Source: Albifimbria verrucaria (taxonomy: Eukaryota > Ascomycota > Sordariomycetes > Hypocreales > Stachybotryaceae). Taken from it: a DNA stretch of 64,000 bases. Of this stretch, positions 36,709 through 50,981 are shown one piece after another (position 1 is the stretch's first letter; each line of letters opens with the position of its first letter). The notes beneath the pieces were generated by a model. That model was not told where the DNA came from. It saw only the letters and a list, made by a program, of their open reading frames with translations, and did not search any database. The translations under genes were made by a program, and so were the position numbers. The stretch spans positions 620,001 to 684,000 of the forward strand of contig JAHREC010000019.1 of the NCBI GenBank assembly GCA_020081605.1, in the 5' to 3' direction.

Positions 36709-39700
36709 ATGCAATCTTCAGCACCGCCAGCTGTGGATAGCAGCGAGTATGCCCACAATAGTCTTGAACTGCGCAGCGCTCATCGACTTTGTGATGCATG
36801 TAACGATACCTTGAATTATGTTTCTGAGTACATGGAGGCTCTAAACCAGCCCTCCAACGATTTTGAAAGAATGAAGAATAATGTGTTGCACTCTGATTCC
36901 CTCTTGGCGCTGTCCACGTCTGCTACATTAGCGCAATGCTTCATCTGCCGCCAGATCTGGGGAAGATCAGGCAAATTTACCCGGATCTGGACCCCAACAC
37001 ATACCCAGACTATGAGATTGAATGCTGCTGGACGGCTGTCAATGGCATGCATAAGGAGACAAAGATGTGGATGGTTATGTACAACCCTTCAGTCCAGAAG
37101 TGGCCGATACATAACTATCAACATATCCTGCGATTGGGGCTGTGGCCCAAGGCGCACTTCGGCTCATACTTCGATAAGGATATAAACAGGGAAAACATTG
37201 TCAATACTCGGGGAGCTTGGGATGAATGTGCCAACAACGACACCAACGATCACGCCTACACCCGAACCTTACTACTATCATGGATGGCGAGATGCATACA
37301 GAATGATGATGGACAACACGATATCTGCAACCGAAAAGACGAGAACTACATCCCTACCCGGCTTTTGGACGTGTCCCACGCCCTGGAAAGGGGTAGGGTG
37401 CGGCTAATATGTCCCAATGAAATGCCCCAAGTGTTTGCCTCAAAGCTGCAGTATGCAACATTGAGCCACTGTTGGGGCGCAGGGTGCAAAGGAAAACGCA
37501 GTGCTCCTGACCTCCAATATAGAAAGTAGACAGTCTGATGGACTAGCATGGGACATGTTGCCAAAGACCTTTCAAGATGCCTTCAAAGTCGCTTCTTGGC
37601 TAAGGATAGACTGGTTGTGGATCGATTCCCTCTGCATCATCCAGGATTCCCAATCAGACTGGCAGAAAGAGGTCTCAGGGATGGATCGAGTATACATGAA
37701 TGCAGAAGTCAACATCTCGGCTGATTCTGGAGAGAATAGCCGCGCAGGTTGTTTTGTGAAACGAAAAGACATTGATACAACTCCGCTTGAATTTGCAAAC
37801 CCTCATATAGAACGCGCGTGGATAGTGACAACAGAGGAGACTTTTGGTTGGATGAACTCGGCACCCTCACTCTCACGAGCATGGATTCATCGCGAGAGAC
37901 AGCTGTCAAGACGGATTCTTCACTTCACCACGAAAGAAGTTGTGTGGGAGTGTTGCGGGAGAGGCAAGGCCTGTTTTGCCAGCGAGACAATGCCAGGAGG
38001 CGCGCCATTCGAGAAAGTCTTCAATGGGGAGACTAAATTTCAGATTCAGTGTGCAGATCTCGATGTTAATTTCACCCAAGATAAAGAAAGAAACCAGCAA
38101 GAACGGCTAGACAAGCTCCACAAGTTATGGAACTCGACATGCCAAGACCTCTCTAAGAAGTCTATCACTTACGCTTCAGATCTACCTATTATTCTTTCAA
38201 GCTTAGCCAGAGAATTCCACAGGATGATGCCCAACGACGAATATATTGCTGGGCATTGGCGATCCACACTGATCGAAGCGCTCACATGGTGGGTGCCGGA
38301 CAACGAAGTAGGGAACAACGGCGATATTGCGCCCACCTGGTCGTGGCTCAGCGTTGCGGGACCAGTAAAGTTGTATGAGCCTGGTCACCAGCAGCACAAA
38401 CGCAACGTCGCTGAGATACTCGCTATGGACAAAAAGCTTGACTCATCCAGCAGTGATCCTTATGGCCAACTCACTGGCGAAGTGGCGCTGCACGTGCGCG
38501 GCTTCGTTCGCAAGCTGCATTTCCATTTCACAGGTGACCAAAACAATGGCATCATCCTTAGTGTCGTCGAGAAGGACACAAATGGACGGGACCGGTTGCG
38601 TACGATTGGTCCAGACTGGAATAAAGAAGAGGGCCAAGTGTTCCACGTAAGCGTGGACTGCCCACTCAGCCTGCCGTACCAGGAATTTGAGTGCTACGCT
38701 CTCTTTACCACCCTGAATGAGTGGGCGCAGTTCCGCTGGGACTGCCGGCGGAAACTGGCCTATCTTCTGCTGGAAAAGGTAGCCGTAGATGTCGACGGTG
38801 GCAGTGAAGAGACAGGACGTTATTACAAGAGGATCGGCACCCTCCACACTACTGATACATACAGTTTCAAAATGCGCTATCAGGTCGCATCAGACGCAGC
38901 AGTCCCAGAAGCGGGCTCCTTGAGGGACATATACGAGGAGAATCCGACGCGCTACACTGGGAGACCACCACCTGACAAGTGGTACAATAGCAGGAAGGGG
39001 CTGCAGCTACGAAACTGGATGTGGAACGAACCCAAGGAGAATCCGATACAGAAGATGTGAATGAGGGCGTATCGGAGTGTCCGAAAAGCGAGGCCACTCT
39101 CGACGCTACCGGAAGCTTGTTGATGTCACGGTCTGACTCCGAGAGTAGTAGCAGTAACAGCGATTCTGCAGTGGACATTTGGGGTTTGCTTGTGCAGTAT
39201 ATCTCGCGAAATCGCTGGATGATCATACGGGACTTCAAAGAAGAGGCGAAGGAGGCGGAGAAAGCTGCGAGTTTTGACGTTGAAGAGAACGAGCTTGATG
39301 AAGGTGAGCAACACGTAGCAGAAGATGACAGTGAGGACAGCGAATCACAACCGAATACCCACGACCATTCGCACAGCGGTGCGTGGATTAGAGACCAAGA
39401 TACGCAAAGTGAATCCAAGACTGCGCATATGGAGGCACAAAATGAAACCCCAGGGCTAGAAGAGTCCAACAACACCAGCTCTGCACCAGAACATGTCGAA
39501 TCTTATAGCTCTTCATGCTCCGACGCGGAAGATATCAACGAGAATGTAGAGTCGAACGAACCCGGAGAATGTGAGAGTCATGGCGAAAGTGATGGACACA
39601 GAGAACACTCCGATGAAGAGCGGAAAAAGCGCCGTCAAGAATATCTTCGCCTCGGCGCCGTAATCTTCCAGCTCCACAAGCACCCTCCTCGGGTCTTACT

Positions 39701-39915
39701 CCAATCCACGACGCTGATGATGTAGAGGAGGCCTGGAATCAGCTGCAGGAAGCACTAGACCTCCAGTCTGAAACCGTGGCGTATGGAACAGATCACCCCA
39801 CGACCCGGAGGCGGCCCTGTACCAGTTTGATGATGTCTTGCATATGTGGCAGAAGTTATATAACGTGGTGCCCTGGCTTAGGCGGCTGGAGGTTTGTGAT
39901 ATTACTCTAATATGA
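36709..39915 (+). CDS. HET-domain protein with long acidic C-terminal tail
   Basis: The N-terminus (LCDACNDTLNYVSEYM, then CFICRQIWG) is the zinc-like knuckle seen before many HET domains. The HET core has the three standard blocks: YATLSHCWGAG, WLWIDSLCIIQDSQSDWQKE and SRAWIHRERQLSRRILHF. HET proteins trigger heterokaryon incompatibility and cell death when unlike strains fuse. A Ser/Asp/Glu-rich tail (39.06-39.65 kb) follows, ending in an amphipathic segment (AWNQLQEALDLQ, YQFDDVLHMWQKLYNVVPWLRRLE). The sequence is intron-free but changes frame at G4 36959-36962, a G3 near 37483, C3 near 39029, C3 near 39684 and C4 near 39797. Single-base corrections would give about 1,065 residues. It could equally be a decaying gene, as HET genes often are. 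Confidence 0.83.
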
Positions 39916-40359
39916 CAATCTAGTATCGAAACTTGAGACTAGAACGGGATTGAAAAACATGCAGACTAGGCGGGCTTCTGCGTTTTTCTAAAGCTTTCCT
40001 TTATAGTTACATGACTGTAACGCTTGTAGCACGACGCGTTCAAGATCAAACGGTCAGACGTAAAGACTGAAGAGGGCTTTCATTTCTTTTCATTTCTTTT
40101 CTTCTTTGGGATTAAAAGAAAGGTAAAGGCAGTATCCTTATGTGAAGATCGAATGATCTTCGGACTAGTCATGGCCCTAGGTATGTAAAAGCGGAGTAAG
40201 GCCCGGTCATTATCTATGTCAGATACCTAACTGAAGCCTTCGGACATTCACCAAGGGAAGGTTTACCCTAAATACAGGATACTTGCAATGGCTGATCAAA
40301 GAAACACGGAGAATCTTTAACCCTGATCTATCCCGTCCGGTTTACCACCTGTGGAGATT
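39916..40359. other. intergenic
   Basis: No gene is seen. A CATTTCTTTT tandem pair occurs near 40081-40101. Confidence 0.4.
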
Positions 40360-40561
40360 TGTCACGATCGGGTGTACAGGAGAGTGAATGAGTGTATAAT
40401 CTACTGCTGACACACTGCGCGCTCGCAGCTAGGGGTCAGTTGTTGACGGTTTCAATTCTTGCCTTTTTTCCAAGGGCCTTGCAGGCCCTTTTTCCCTGGC
40501 CCTAGCGCCCCTTCGGGCGCGCTAGAGCGCGTTTCTCCAGTGGTCATTGGTGCACGTGACA
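40360..40561. mobile_element. solo LTR of a retrotransposon, 5-bp TSD
   Basis: The 202-bp block begins TGTCAC and ends GTGACA, the inverted TG...CA termini of retroviral-type LTRs. It is flanked by the identical pentamer AGATT at 40355-40359 and 40562-40566. A 5-bp target duplication is the normal signature of Ty1/copia and Ty3/gypsy integrases. Inside are GC-rich hairpins, GGGCCTTGCAGGCCC and GCGCCCCTTCGGGCGC. No internal coding region remains, so this is a recombination scar (solo LTR). The intact TSD suggests a fairly recent event. Family assignment is not possible from the LTR alone. Confidence 0.85.
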
Positions 40562-42621
40562 AGATTCAACGTTGAAATTCACTCCTAGATAGTTCATTGG
40601 CTATATTCAACAACGTAACCAAGATATATTGAAAATATACGGTGAGGTTACTAATTGGCACATCCTCCTCCATATCACAGGGCTTCCTCTTTTCCCAAGT
40701 TTTAAAACAACAAAATGCCGCCAGTTCCACTTTCGTTGACCAGTACCACCCGTGGTACGGTATGAAAGTTAAGATTCGTTCTGGCTGGGTAGTGCCTGCC
40801 GAGACTAAGAACCCAATCCTGCCGATCAATTTCTGGTGGCAGCGCGACAGTCATTGCATGGGTAACCAGGGTTCTCGGTTTGGCAACCACAACTGCGGCA
40901 CAGATCTGTACAAGAAAGAAGAGTTAGCTTCGGTTATTTCCCTCTTAGATAAGAGGGTTCATAATCTTAGACCTAAAACTTACGGTTTGGGCAGAGAGCG
41001 TAACCTCTAAGTTTGGCATTGTGGCAATAACGAGACATGCATTTGCCTAAGCTCGATTCATCAGTTCTGCCCTAAGGGGCTACACATGAACAAATTTGAT
41101 GACTTCCACCTGCAATGGAATAGAAGAGATTCTGAGCTTACAGCTGGCACAAAAAGCATAGCCGTCAGCTACAGCGCGACCACAGATAGAGCAACCAGCT
41201 AAATCCATCATTAGCAGCTGCTCAAAAGAATTTAACAAGGTAGCAAGTAGTGGGAAGACTTGCCCATGATGAGTGAGTGTTTGATTCGAAGGGTGTTGGA
41301 AAATTGAAAGCTATTGTCAAGGGAAAGAAAAGATGTAGAGTGTCGATGGTAAGCCTGGGAATGAACTAAAATTCACCTTGGAGTTGGAACCCTCGAGCCT
41401 TTTATGCTCGAAATCGTACTGCGTGTTTTCATTATTGATTGTTGGTTGTTAGTTGTTAGTTGTTGGCTCTTCTCATGTTAGACGATGTGGGATAGAATAA
41501 CCAACAAGAGACGTTGGCGGGTCCAAGGAAGCAGGGATATCATTGGCACAAGACAGGGGCTCATAGAAACAAATCTTGACATTGATACAAGGATTAGAGG
41601 AGCCGAAGTATCAGCAACAAGGAATGACAGGGCATATCCCAACAAAATACCCAAGTTTGGCATGGACAAAGTTGTTAACCACGTCCAGCACCTAGTATCG
41701 TATCCGGTTCGGAATTCCAGATGAATCTCTCGGCTCGCGGGTCGCCTATTTTTGCCGGTGAACTCCTCCCCCTCCCCTCCTCCCTCTCCACCCCCATGTC
41801 AGTGGGCACCGCATGGCGTTGGTGATATTTGTTTCATTATCCGCGCATCATTCTGTCATGGAGCTCAAGCCTCGATGTTCATTGGTGTAGGGGCTTCGAG
41901 GCTGGATGCTCAGATCCTGAATTGTCAACTTCTCCTTCTCCTTTGGTCACAGCCTGTACTAGGGTTGCACCGATCTAGGCACGGCGGCTATCTTTTAGTG
42001 AAGGCTATGGGAGGTGATTGGGCAGTGATGTGTGATATACATTGCGACAAAATGGGCCTCTCAGTTAAGCGCCGGCCGTCATGTCAACCGTCTCCACAGT
42101 GGAGGCTGTGACGCGACAAGTCCTCGGCGCAACGACCCCAGTTTTAGAAACTCATCACTGGGCTGTACAATAGTTCACAAGCATAATTCGGTTGGCTGGT
42201 CATACAAATGATGCCGGGGAGGGAGTCTTGCCCCTGTAAACAACTTGGAGCGAGGCGCTAACAGGTACTTCTCATTCAACGTGCTGTACAGGATGGGTAG
42301 GGAATATTACCTCACGACCCAGTTCATGATATCTCTGTCATTTCCTCTTCTCTCCCCAGAGCAGTTTCTGCATCAAGCTGATTCGCTCTCTGGCCCGCTC
42401 TTGTCTGGCCATAGGTTGCAGGCTAACAATCAGCCATGTGTGACCGATTGAACTGCGTATTGGTTTCGGTCAATCCCATGGACAATTGCGAGACCGACCC
42501 TAAAACACGAGCCATCTTTGCAGTGGAGTGTATCACTAAGCTGTAGCATCTTCACTGGAAAACTATTGGCTTGATGGTGTCTGATTTTTGGTACTGATAT
42601 ACAGAAGGGTCTTTCTCATTA
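40562..42621. other. intergenic beside the LTR
   Basis: It has an anonymous 122-codon ORF (40642-41010) without signature and a TTGTTAG/TTGTTGG microsatellite near 41441-41465. I see no gene I can support. Confidence 0.4.
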
Positions 42622-42913
42622 CTACAAAGCTTTTAGTCTTGGATTTATCTGAATCGCAAGGCAACAGGTGCCTCAAGATGGAGGTACGTACCTGTTCCAG
42701 TTCCTGGTTAAAGTCATCACGTGCAACGAGGTTGCCGTACAGCGTGCCCATTGTGCCTTGGTTAAGTCCGCAAGGTCCGGCCAATTTTGTGTCCTCGTCA
42801 TTTGTTATGTAGCACTGGTGTGAATCGGGAAATGAGCAACTGGCCAGGAGGTTAGCATTAATACATCCTAGTGAAAAGGACCAAAAACACCCAACAGCAT
42901 GAAGATTCACCAT
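42622..42913 (-). CDS. candidate small secreted Cys-containing protein
   Basis: From the ATG at 42913 the protein starts MVNLHAVGCFWSFSLGCINA, which scans like a signal peptide. It continues SCSFPDSHQCYITNDEDT and AGPCGLNQGTMG to FNQELEQ. A strong donor (GTACGT) follows at 42691; joining to an AG at 42649 gives a short tail ending at 42622, about 83 residues in all. There is no homologue I recognise. The ORF is open further upstream and the exon 2 choice is a guess. It could be a chance ORF. Confidence 0.25.
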
Positions 42914-43082
42914 TTCATATAAATTCATCATTTGGTAGGTACCCTGTGAAAGACGACTGCATGGCTCCAATTGAAAATGCTTGCTATGTTCTTTTGGCAA
43001 ACGAAAGTGTCAAACACGATCAGTAGGAAGCCCCTCATTCTTCAAGCAAATCAAACCATTCTGGGATTTCCTTGATAAGACC

Positions 43083-44323
<1,241 letters not shown>

Positions 44324-44624
44324 TGGATCTTTGAGGTCACAAAAGTGCACAGTCGAGAGGTGCTAAATGGATACAAGATGTTCTTAAGCTCGCGGAACTT
44401 GGCGAAATGCCTTAGTTATGACGATGTTGAGGTTGGGTGAGGCGCTGATTATGCCTGAGGCATACATACATTAGTTTGGCAATGGGATATCTAATATATC
44501 AGCCGCAGATGTTCCGAGAGAAGTGGAGCTCATGAACTAAAGCACTGTCACTTAAAGCTTCAAGCCCTTGCTCATGAGTGCTGACGCAGTCTTCTACCAC
44601 CAAAATGCCCTATCGTTTTACCAT

Positions 44625-45446
44625 CTAGACCCTGACAGCAATAGCAGGATATACCTCAAACACCCGGACACTGTTCTTAACAAGCCCTTCAGCAAGCACT
44701 CTCAAAGCCGCTCTCATCCGAGTCGACGATCCCTCATTCCTACCGTTTGCTCCTGTCTCGAACACGAATTCATTGTCCTCACGCTTGTAAACGAACCTTC
44801 CAAACTGTGTTGTATCTAATTCCCACCGTGGCTGTATTTTAAAGGCATCAAGATTGGAGTCCAGGTCTTTGGGTGTGTCCATGATGATGTACAGCGCCTC
44901 GATATTCCAAAACCAGTCAAAAATATCAGTAATGTCTCTGATCTCTTTCCAGAATAAGGCTTCCGGTATAGCAAGTCGGCGAAGGCGCGAAGAGGTCGTA
45001 ACATGTTGGTTCAGCAGATCTGGTTTACCCAATCGGTCGTAGGGCTCTGCACAGAACTTATTCCACTGATCAAGACCAATATACAATGCATCATTCTTGG
45101 AGCTGAAAGAGTGCGCAAAAACTGCCCGCTGGTCGTCTTTGCAAATGGTAGCCTCGAAGCCCTGCTGCTGGGCCCAAGTCAAGGCGATGCCTCGGGCTTC
45201 GCGGTTAACCAGGGCTAGAGCTACATCAACCTTGACGGAGTCGAGAAGATTATCGCAGAATTCGAAGATGATAAGGTCTTCATGTTCGGGGTCCACACCT
45301 AAAGGGCACCAACAACCCTTCCTGTAGAAAAACATGCGCAGTCGGCCTCCGCGTGGCGCAGCCAACCACCATATTTGATTACGAAGTTCTCCAGGCAGAT
45401 TCGAGAATCCGGGGAAAGTGATGGAGCCATTTATTGTTTCGGCCAT
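44625..45446 (-). CDS. 2EXR-domain protein
   Basis: The intact single-exon ORF from the ATG at 45446 encodes 273 residues. ITFPGFSNLPGELRNQIWWLAA near the N-terminus is the 2EXR motif (F-x-x-F-x-x-LP-x-ELR-x-x-IW), an F-box-like fungal module. It is followed by VALALVNREARGIAL, which fits the family's N-R-E-A helix, and a region with WNIEALYIIMDTP. The family is large and expanded in filamentous ascomycetes; its function is unknown, though ubiquitin-ligase adaptor roles are often guessed. An in-frame ATG at 45491 would add 15 residues that lack family features. It sits next to the GCN5-like gene. Confidence 0.85.
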   Translation of the reverse strand: MAETINGSITFPGFSNLPGELRNQIWWLAAPRGGRLRMFFYRKGCWCPLGVDPEHEDLIIFEFCDNLLDSVKVDVALALVNREARGIALTWAQQQGFEATICKDDQRAVFAHSFSSKNDALYIGLDQWNKFCAEPYDRLGKPDLLNQHVTTSSRLRRLAIPEALFWKEIRDITDIFDWFWNIEALYIIMDTPKDLDSNLDAFKIQPRWELDTTQFGRFVYKREDNEFVFETGANGRNEGSSTRMRAALRVLAEGLVKNSVRVFEVYPAIAVRV

Positions 45447-47399
45447 GATTGCGTTGTTGCAATGGTGAAGCTGGGGATGCAGCCCGGTCACGTCAGTCTC
45501 GAAGGTGGCTACTTAATTGAAATCATGCAAGCCATCAAGGTCTCCAAGTGTCTCTGTTGACGTTGCTGAATTAAGATCGGTCAGTCCGCTTCAGGAAAGG
45601 CTTTTCTTCTGACAACAAGAGCCAGGCGAGCATGTCCGTCGCCCGTAACTTAACTACCACTCTAGCGGCACAATTCCTTTGGGGTGTTTGACAATCTGGT
45701 TATCAAGGCGTGGGCATGGAGACATGTTAAAGGACACCTTCTCCATAATCAATCGGCCATCTTCATTGGGTTCCGAATGCTGGGGACGACGATAAGGTAT
45801 GCGGTCGCACGAGTTATTGCCGAAAATAAATCGGCGTTTAAGGAACAACCACAGTGGAGACCCTTGTTCGTGGAGGATCAATTACGCTTATGAACCGCAC
45901 AAGCAGGTATTTGGCGTGGTTGCTTTGGCTGCTCGTTCGGACTTATCCGCCTGGTCGGGACTTCTGCAGGCCTCAAATCGCAGACTTCCGGGACCCTGGA
46001 GCCTCAATGGCTTCGATCAAATGTCCTGGTCTGTGCGTCACCGCCAATACGTACAATCAGACCAGATGCAGTAATTGAGCCGGCAGATGGATGCAGGAAA
46101 TCATGTGCATTTATCAGGCGACACCACCCACAGAGTCGAGACGGGAACTTCGTGTACACCAGGGCCACCATTTTGCATCTCCCGAAGGGGATGCTAGATG
46201 AAGTGGGTTGAGAGTGATTAATCTCAACGTGAAATCCGCTCAGGGTCGTGAACAAATCATCATATGAGAAAATGTTGTTCGCATTAGAGAGTAGGTGGTA
46301 GAGATGGGAGGTCATTCGGTTAAATTCACGGCTGAATGGGAGGTTAATAAATGAAAAATATTGCTTTATACTTTGGGATAGTGAGTAATGGATGCAAATA
46401 TCTGCTCCATTACACAGTGTAAGCGTTCAGATCACTATTTCCCATACCAGTGGCCAGCCATGCCCCAAGACATAAAGAGGAACCGTCGGCTTTTACCCCG
46501 AATCTCAAGTCAACGGTAAATGAACAAACAGGCCTGGTGACCATGGCAAGTTGCTTGTGGGGTAGACTGGCTGGTCGACGGTTGGCCCTTGATAACGTCA
46601 CCACTTGTTCCTCTTAGCCCCAATCTGCTGGATGGCTGGCACAGACCTCCACTCCCTATGACCCCCTTTGTCAGGGATTCATCTCGGAAATTAGGCGATT
46701 ATGTTACCCTATAATGCATCTTGCACGATTAAGTACATGCGGGCGCAGTGCTTTCGGGTTTTGAGAAGCCACTTCGTGTGTAAGCGAGCATATATGAAGT
46801 GAAGATGAGCCAGCATCCACGAGGCAATAATTAAGACCATCTTTGTATCTTTGGGCTTTAACGGTAAGTTAATTCATAATTTGTTTTCTATAGCTTGCTA
46901 ACAGAAGGCTCCCCACCAAAGATACAGCGGGTCTCCTCCCTAGAGTCTTCAGTCAACCAATAGATGTTTACGATGCAGTCAACGGCATCTTGGTCGGCTC
47001 TGATTGCTAACGCCCCATTCGATTCAGAACCTCGGCAGTGCAATCTCCCATATTTCCAGCCCAAGATGCCTCACAGAAGTCTTTCGATGCTTAATGTTGG
47101 GGTCCCCATACCCCACACATAGCCCTGTAATGAGAGGCTGTTAGCTCCTCCAGACGCCACAATAGGTCCGATTGTGATGGAGTCGAGTCAGTGAGAACCG
47201 TTAGTAGGAAGGGAATGCGTTATGGCCTCTCCGCAATCGACGGGCTTAGACGTCGGCAGTTGCTTGAGGTGCTCAGGCGTAGGCGCAGACCGTAATATAA
47301 GAATGTATAGTAATGGGACGCTTTCTTCGTTAGGAAGATCCGGTGCCTAGGCTCCTGAGGTGCATTTCAGGCTGACTTAGAGCTCTCCATTTTCCAAGT
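45447..47399. other. 2 kb intergenic
   Basis: ORFs near 45654-46315 and 46410-46604 overlap on both strands and show no domain. No element or RNA gene was found. Confidence 0.45.
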
Positions 47400-49498
<2,099 letters not shown>

Positions 49499-49925
49499 AA
49501 ACTAGGGGATGCATGTGTCGGACAGTTATATGTTTGCGTCGGGTCCGAGGCAGAAACTCCTTGCTGTGCCAAGCTACAAAGAATGTAGTGGCTCATCAAT
49601 TTGATGAAGCAGCAGGTACGAAGTAAATGATGACGAAGTCTTCTGATATTCTTTGATATCCAGTTAGGCATGTTGGTAAAACGTAGCTATTTGTAGCGAG
49701 AGCAAATGATGATCCTTGTGTCAAGAGTTATCTCACATAACAGATAACAAACAGCAATATATTATCCAGTGTTGGTTGGTCTGCCTCTTGTATTCATACA
49801 TTTTCTGCAGCTTCGCGCGCATGCAGAAGGTCTGGGAGCTCGGCCCCGGGCCGTCTGACTCAGAAGCAAGGACTCATGGTTGGGAATCCTTCTCGGCATT
49901 ACCAAAACCCCGCTGCACTTCAGCT
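49499..49925. other. intergenic
   Basis: It holds the esterase 3' end and the promoter of the dienelactone hydrolase. Nothing else is seen. Confidence 0.45.
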
Positions 49926-49931
49926 TATAAA
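49926..49931 (+). promoter_or_regulatory. TATA box of the dienelactone hydrolase gene
   Basis: TATAAA lies 57 bp before the ATG at 49983. Confidence 0.45.
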
Positions 49932-49982
49932 ATGGGAGTCTCCCGGATCATCTGAAGAGATTATCAGCAACTCCAAAAGAAA

Positions 49983-50867
49983 ATGTCAATCTCATCATGC
50001 TGTGTTAAGGGTTTTGAATGGGCAGGGGCGCCCAGCGGACGTGTTGGCAAACTAGGCTCCAACGATGCATACATTGTAGGAAGCAACAAGTCGGTTGCCA
50101 TCTTGATCATTCCCGATCTCTTCGGATGGGACTTTGTCAACGTCCGCTTGCTGGCTGACCACTATGCCCGAGAGGTCGATGCAACAGTATTTGTGCCTGA
50201 TTTCTTTGCCGGTGATGGCTTACCTTTGGATCTTCTCTTCGCCGAGCGGTATAACGAGATTGACCTGGACGGCTTTATCAGTCGACACAGTCGTGCAATC
50301 CGTGAGCCAGATATAGTCGCCTGTGCAAAGGCACTGAAGAACGATCACAATTTTGGAAGCGTATCTGCGGTGGGGTTCTGCTACGGTGCCTGGGCGGCTT
50401 TCAGACTGGGTGCTATGGACTTGGCAGGAACTTGCGGGCAAATGGGTCAGTGGAGAAGCCCTGGTAGACTGCATTGCGGTTGGTCACCCGTCAATGTTAA
50501 CAACAGATGATATTGATAACATATCAGTGCCTGTTCAGGTGAGTAAATTGGAGACTTCTTAAGCAATACCCATATAGATTGTCCTGAACCGGGGTCTCGT
50601 CTAATGGATGCTTCAAAATCAGGTCTTAGCCCTGGAACATGATTTTGCATACACGCCAGATCTCAAACTATACACGTTCCAGAAACTGCAGGCCCGGGGT
50701 GTTATATTTGATTATCAACATTTCCTGGGGTTTACCATGCGTGTCTGGTAAGGGGCAACGAGAAAAAGCAGGGCGAAAGGGAGGCGATGTTGAGAGGCAA
50801 GAATGCGGCTGTTGCTTGGATGAGGCAGTGGTTGCATAGCGCAGACACAACTGAGTCGACCTCATAA
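49983..50867 (+). CDS. dienelactone hydrolase family protein
   Basis: SVAILIIPDLFGWDF is the first strand and oxyanion region, VPDFFAGDG a following loop, and VSAVGFCYGAWAAFR the nucleophile elbow with Cys, as in dienelactone hydrolases. VGHPSMLTTDDIDNISVPVQ precedes an intron (donor GTGAGT near 50541, acceptor near 50621). LALEHDFAYTPDLKLY carries the catalytic Asp region, and FDYQHFPGVYHACLVRGNE the catalytic His. The C-terminal helix reads AVAWMRQWLHSADT. Frame changes fall near 50427 and in TTCC near 50731. The family opens lactone rings such as dienelactone in aromatic degradation, but many fungal members have unknown substrates. The gene converges with the oxidase downstream, 114 bp apart. 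Confidence 0.85.
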
Positions 50868-50981
50868 AAGAATAGGCAAATCTCCACAAGATCGAGTTTG
50901 ACTATGATATTGTTTGTCATTGAATTAATTAATTAAAGTATATTATAGCATTACAACATTATAAGCTCCTCGACAAGTTGT

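Noticed and set aside
40642..41010. 122-codon ORF right after the solo LTR, considered as a retrotransposon remnant
   Set aside because: It lies outside the target duplication and shows no gag, protease, RT or integrase motif.
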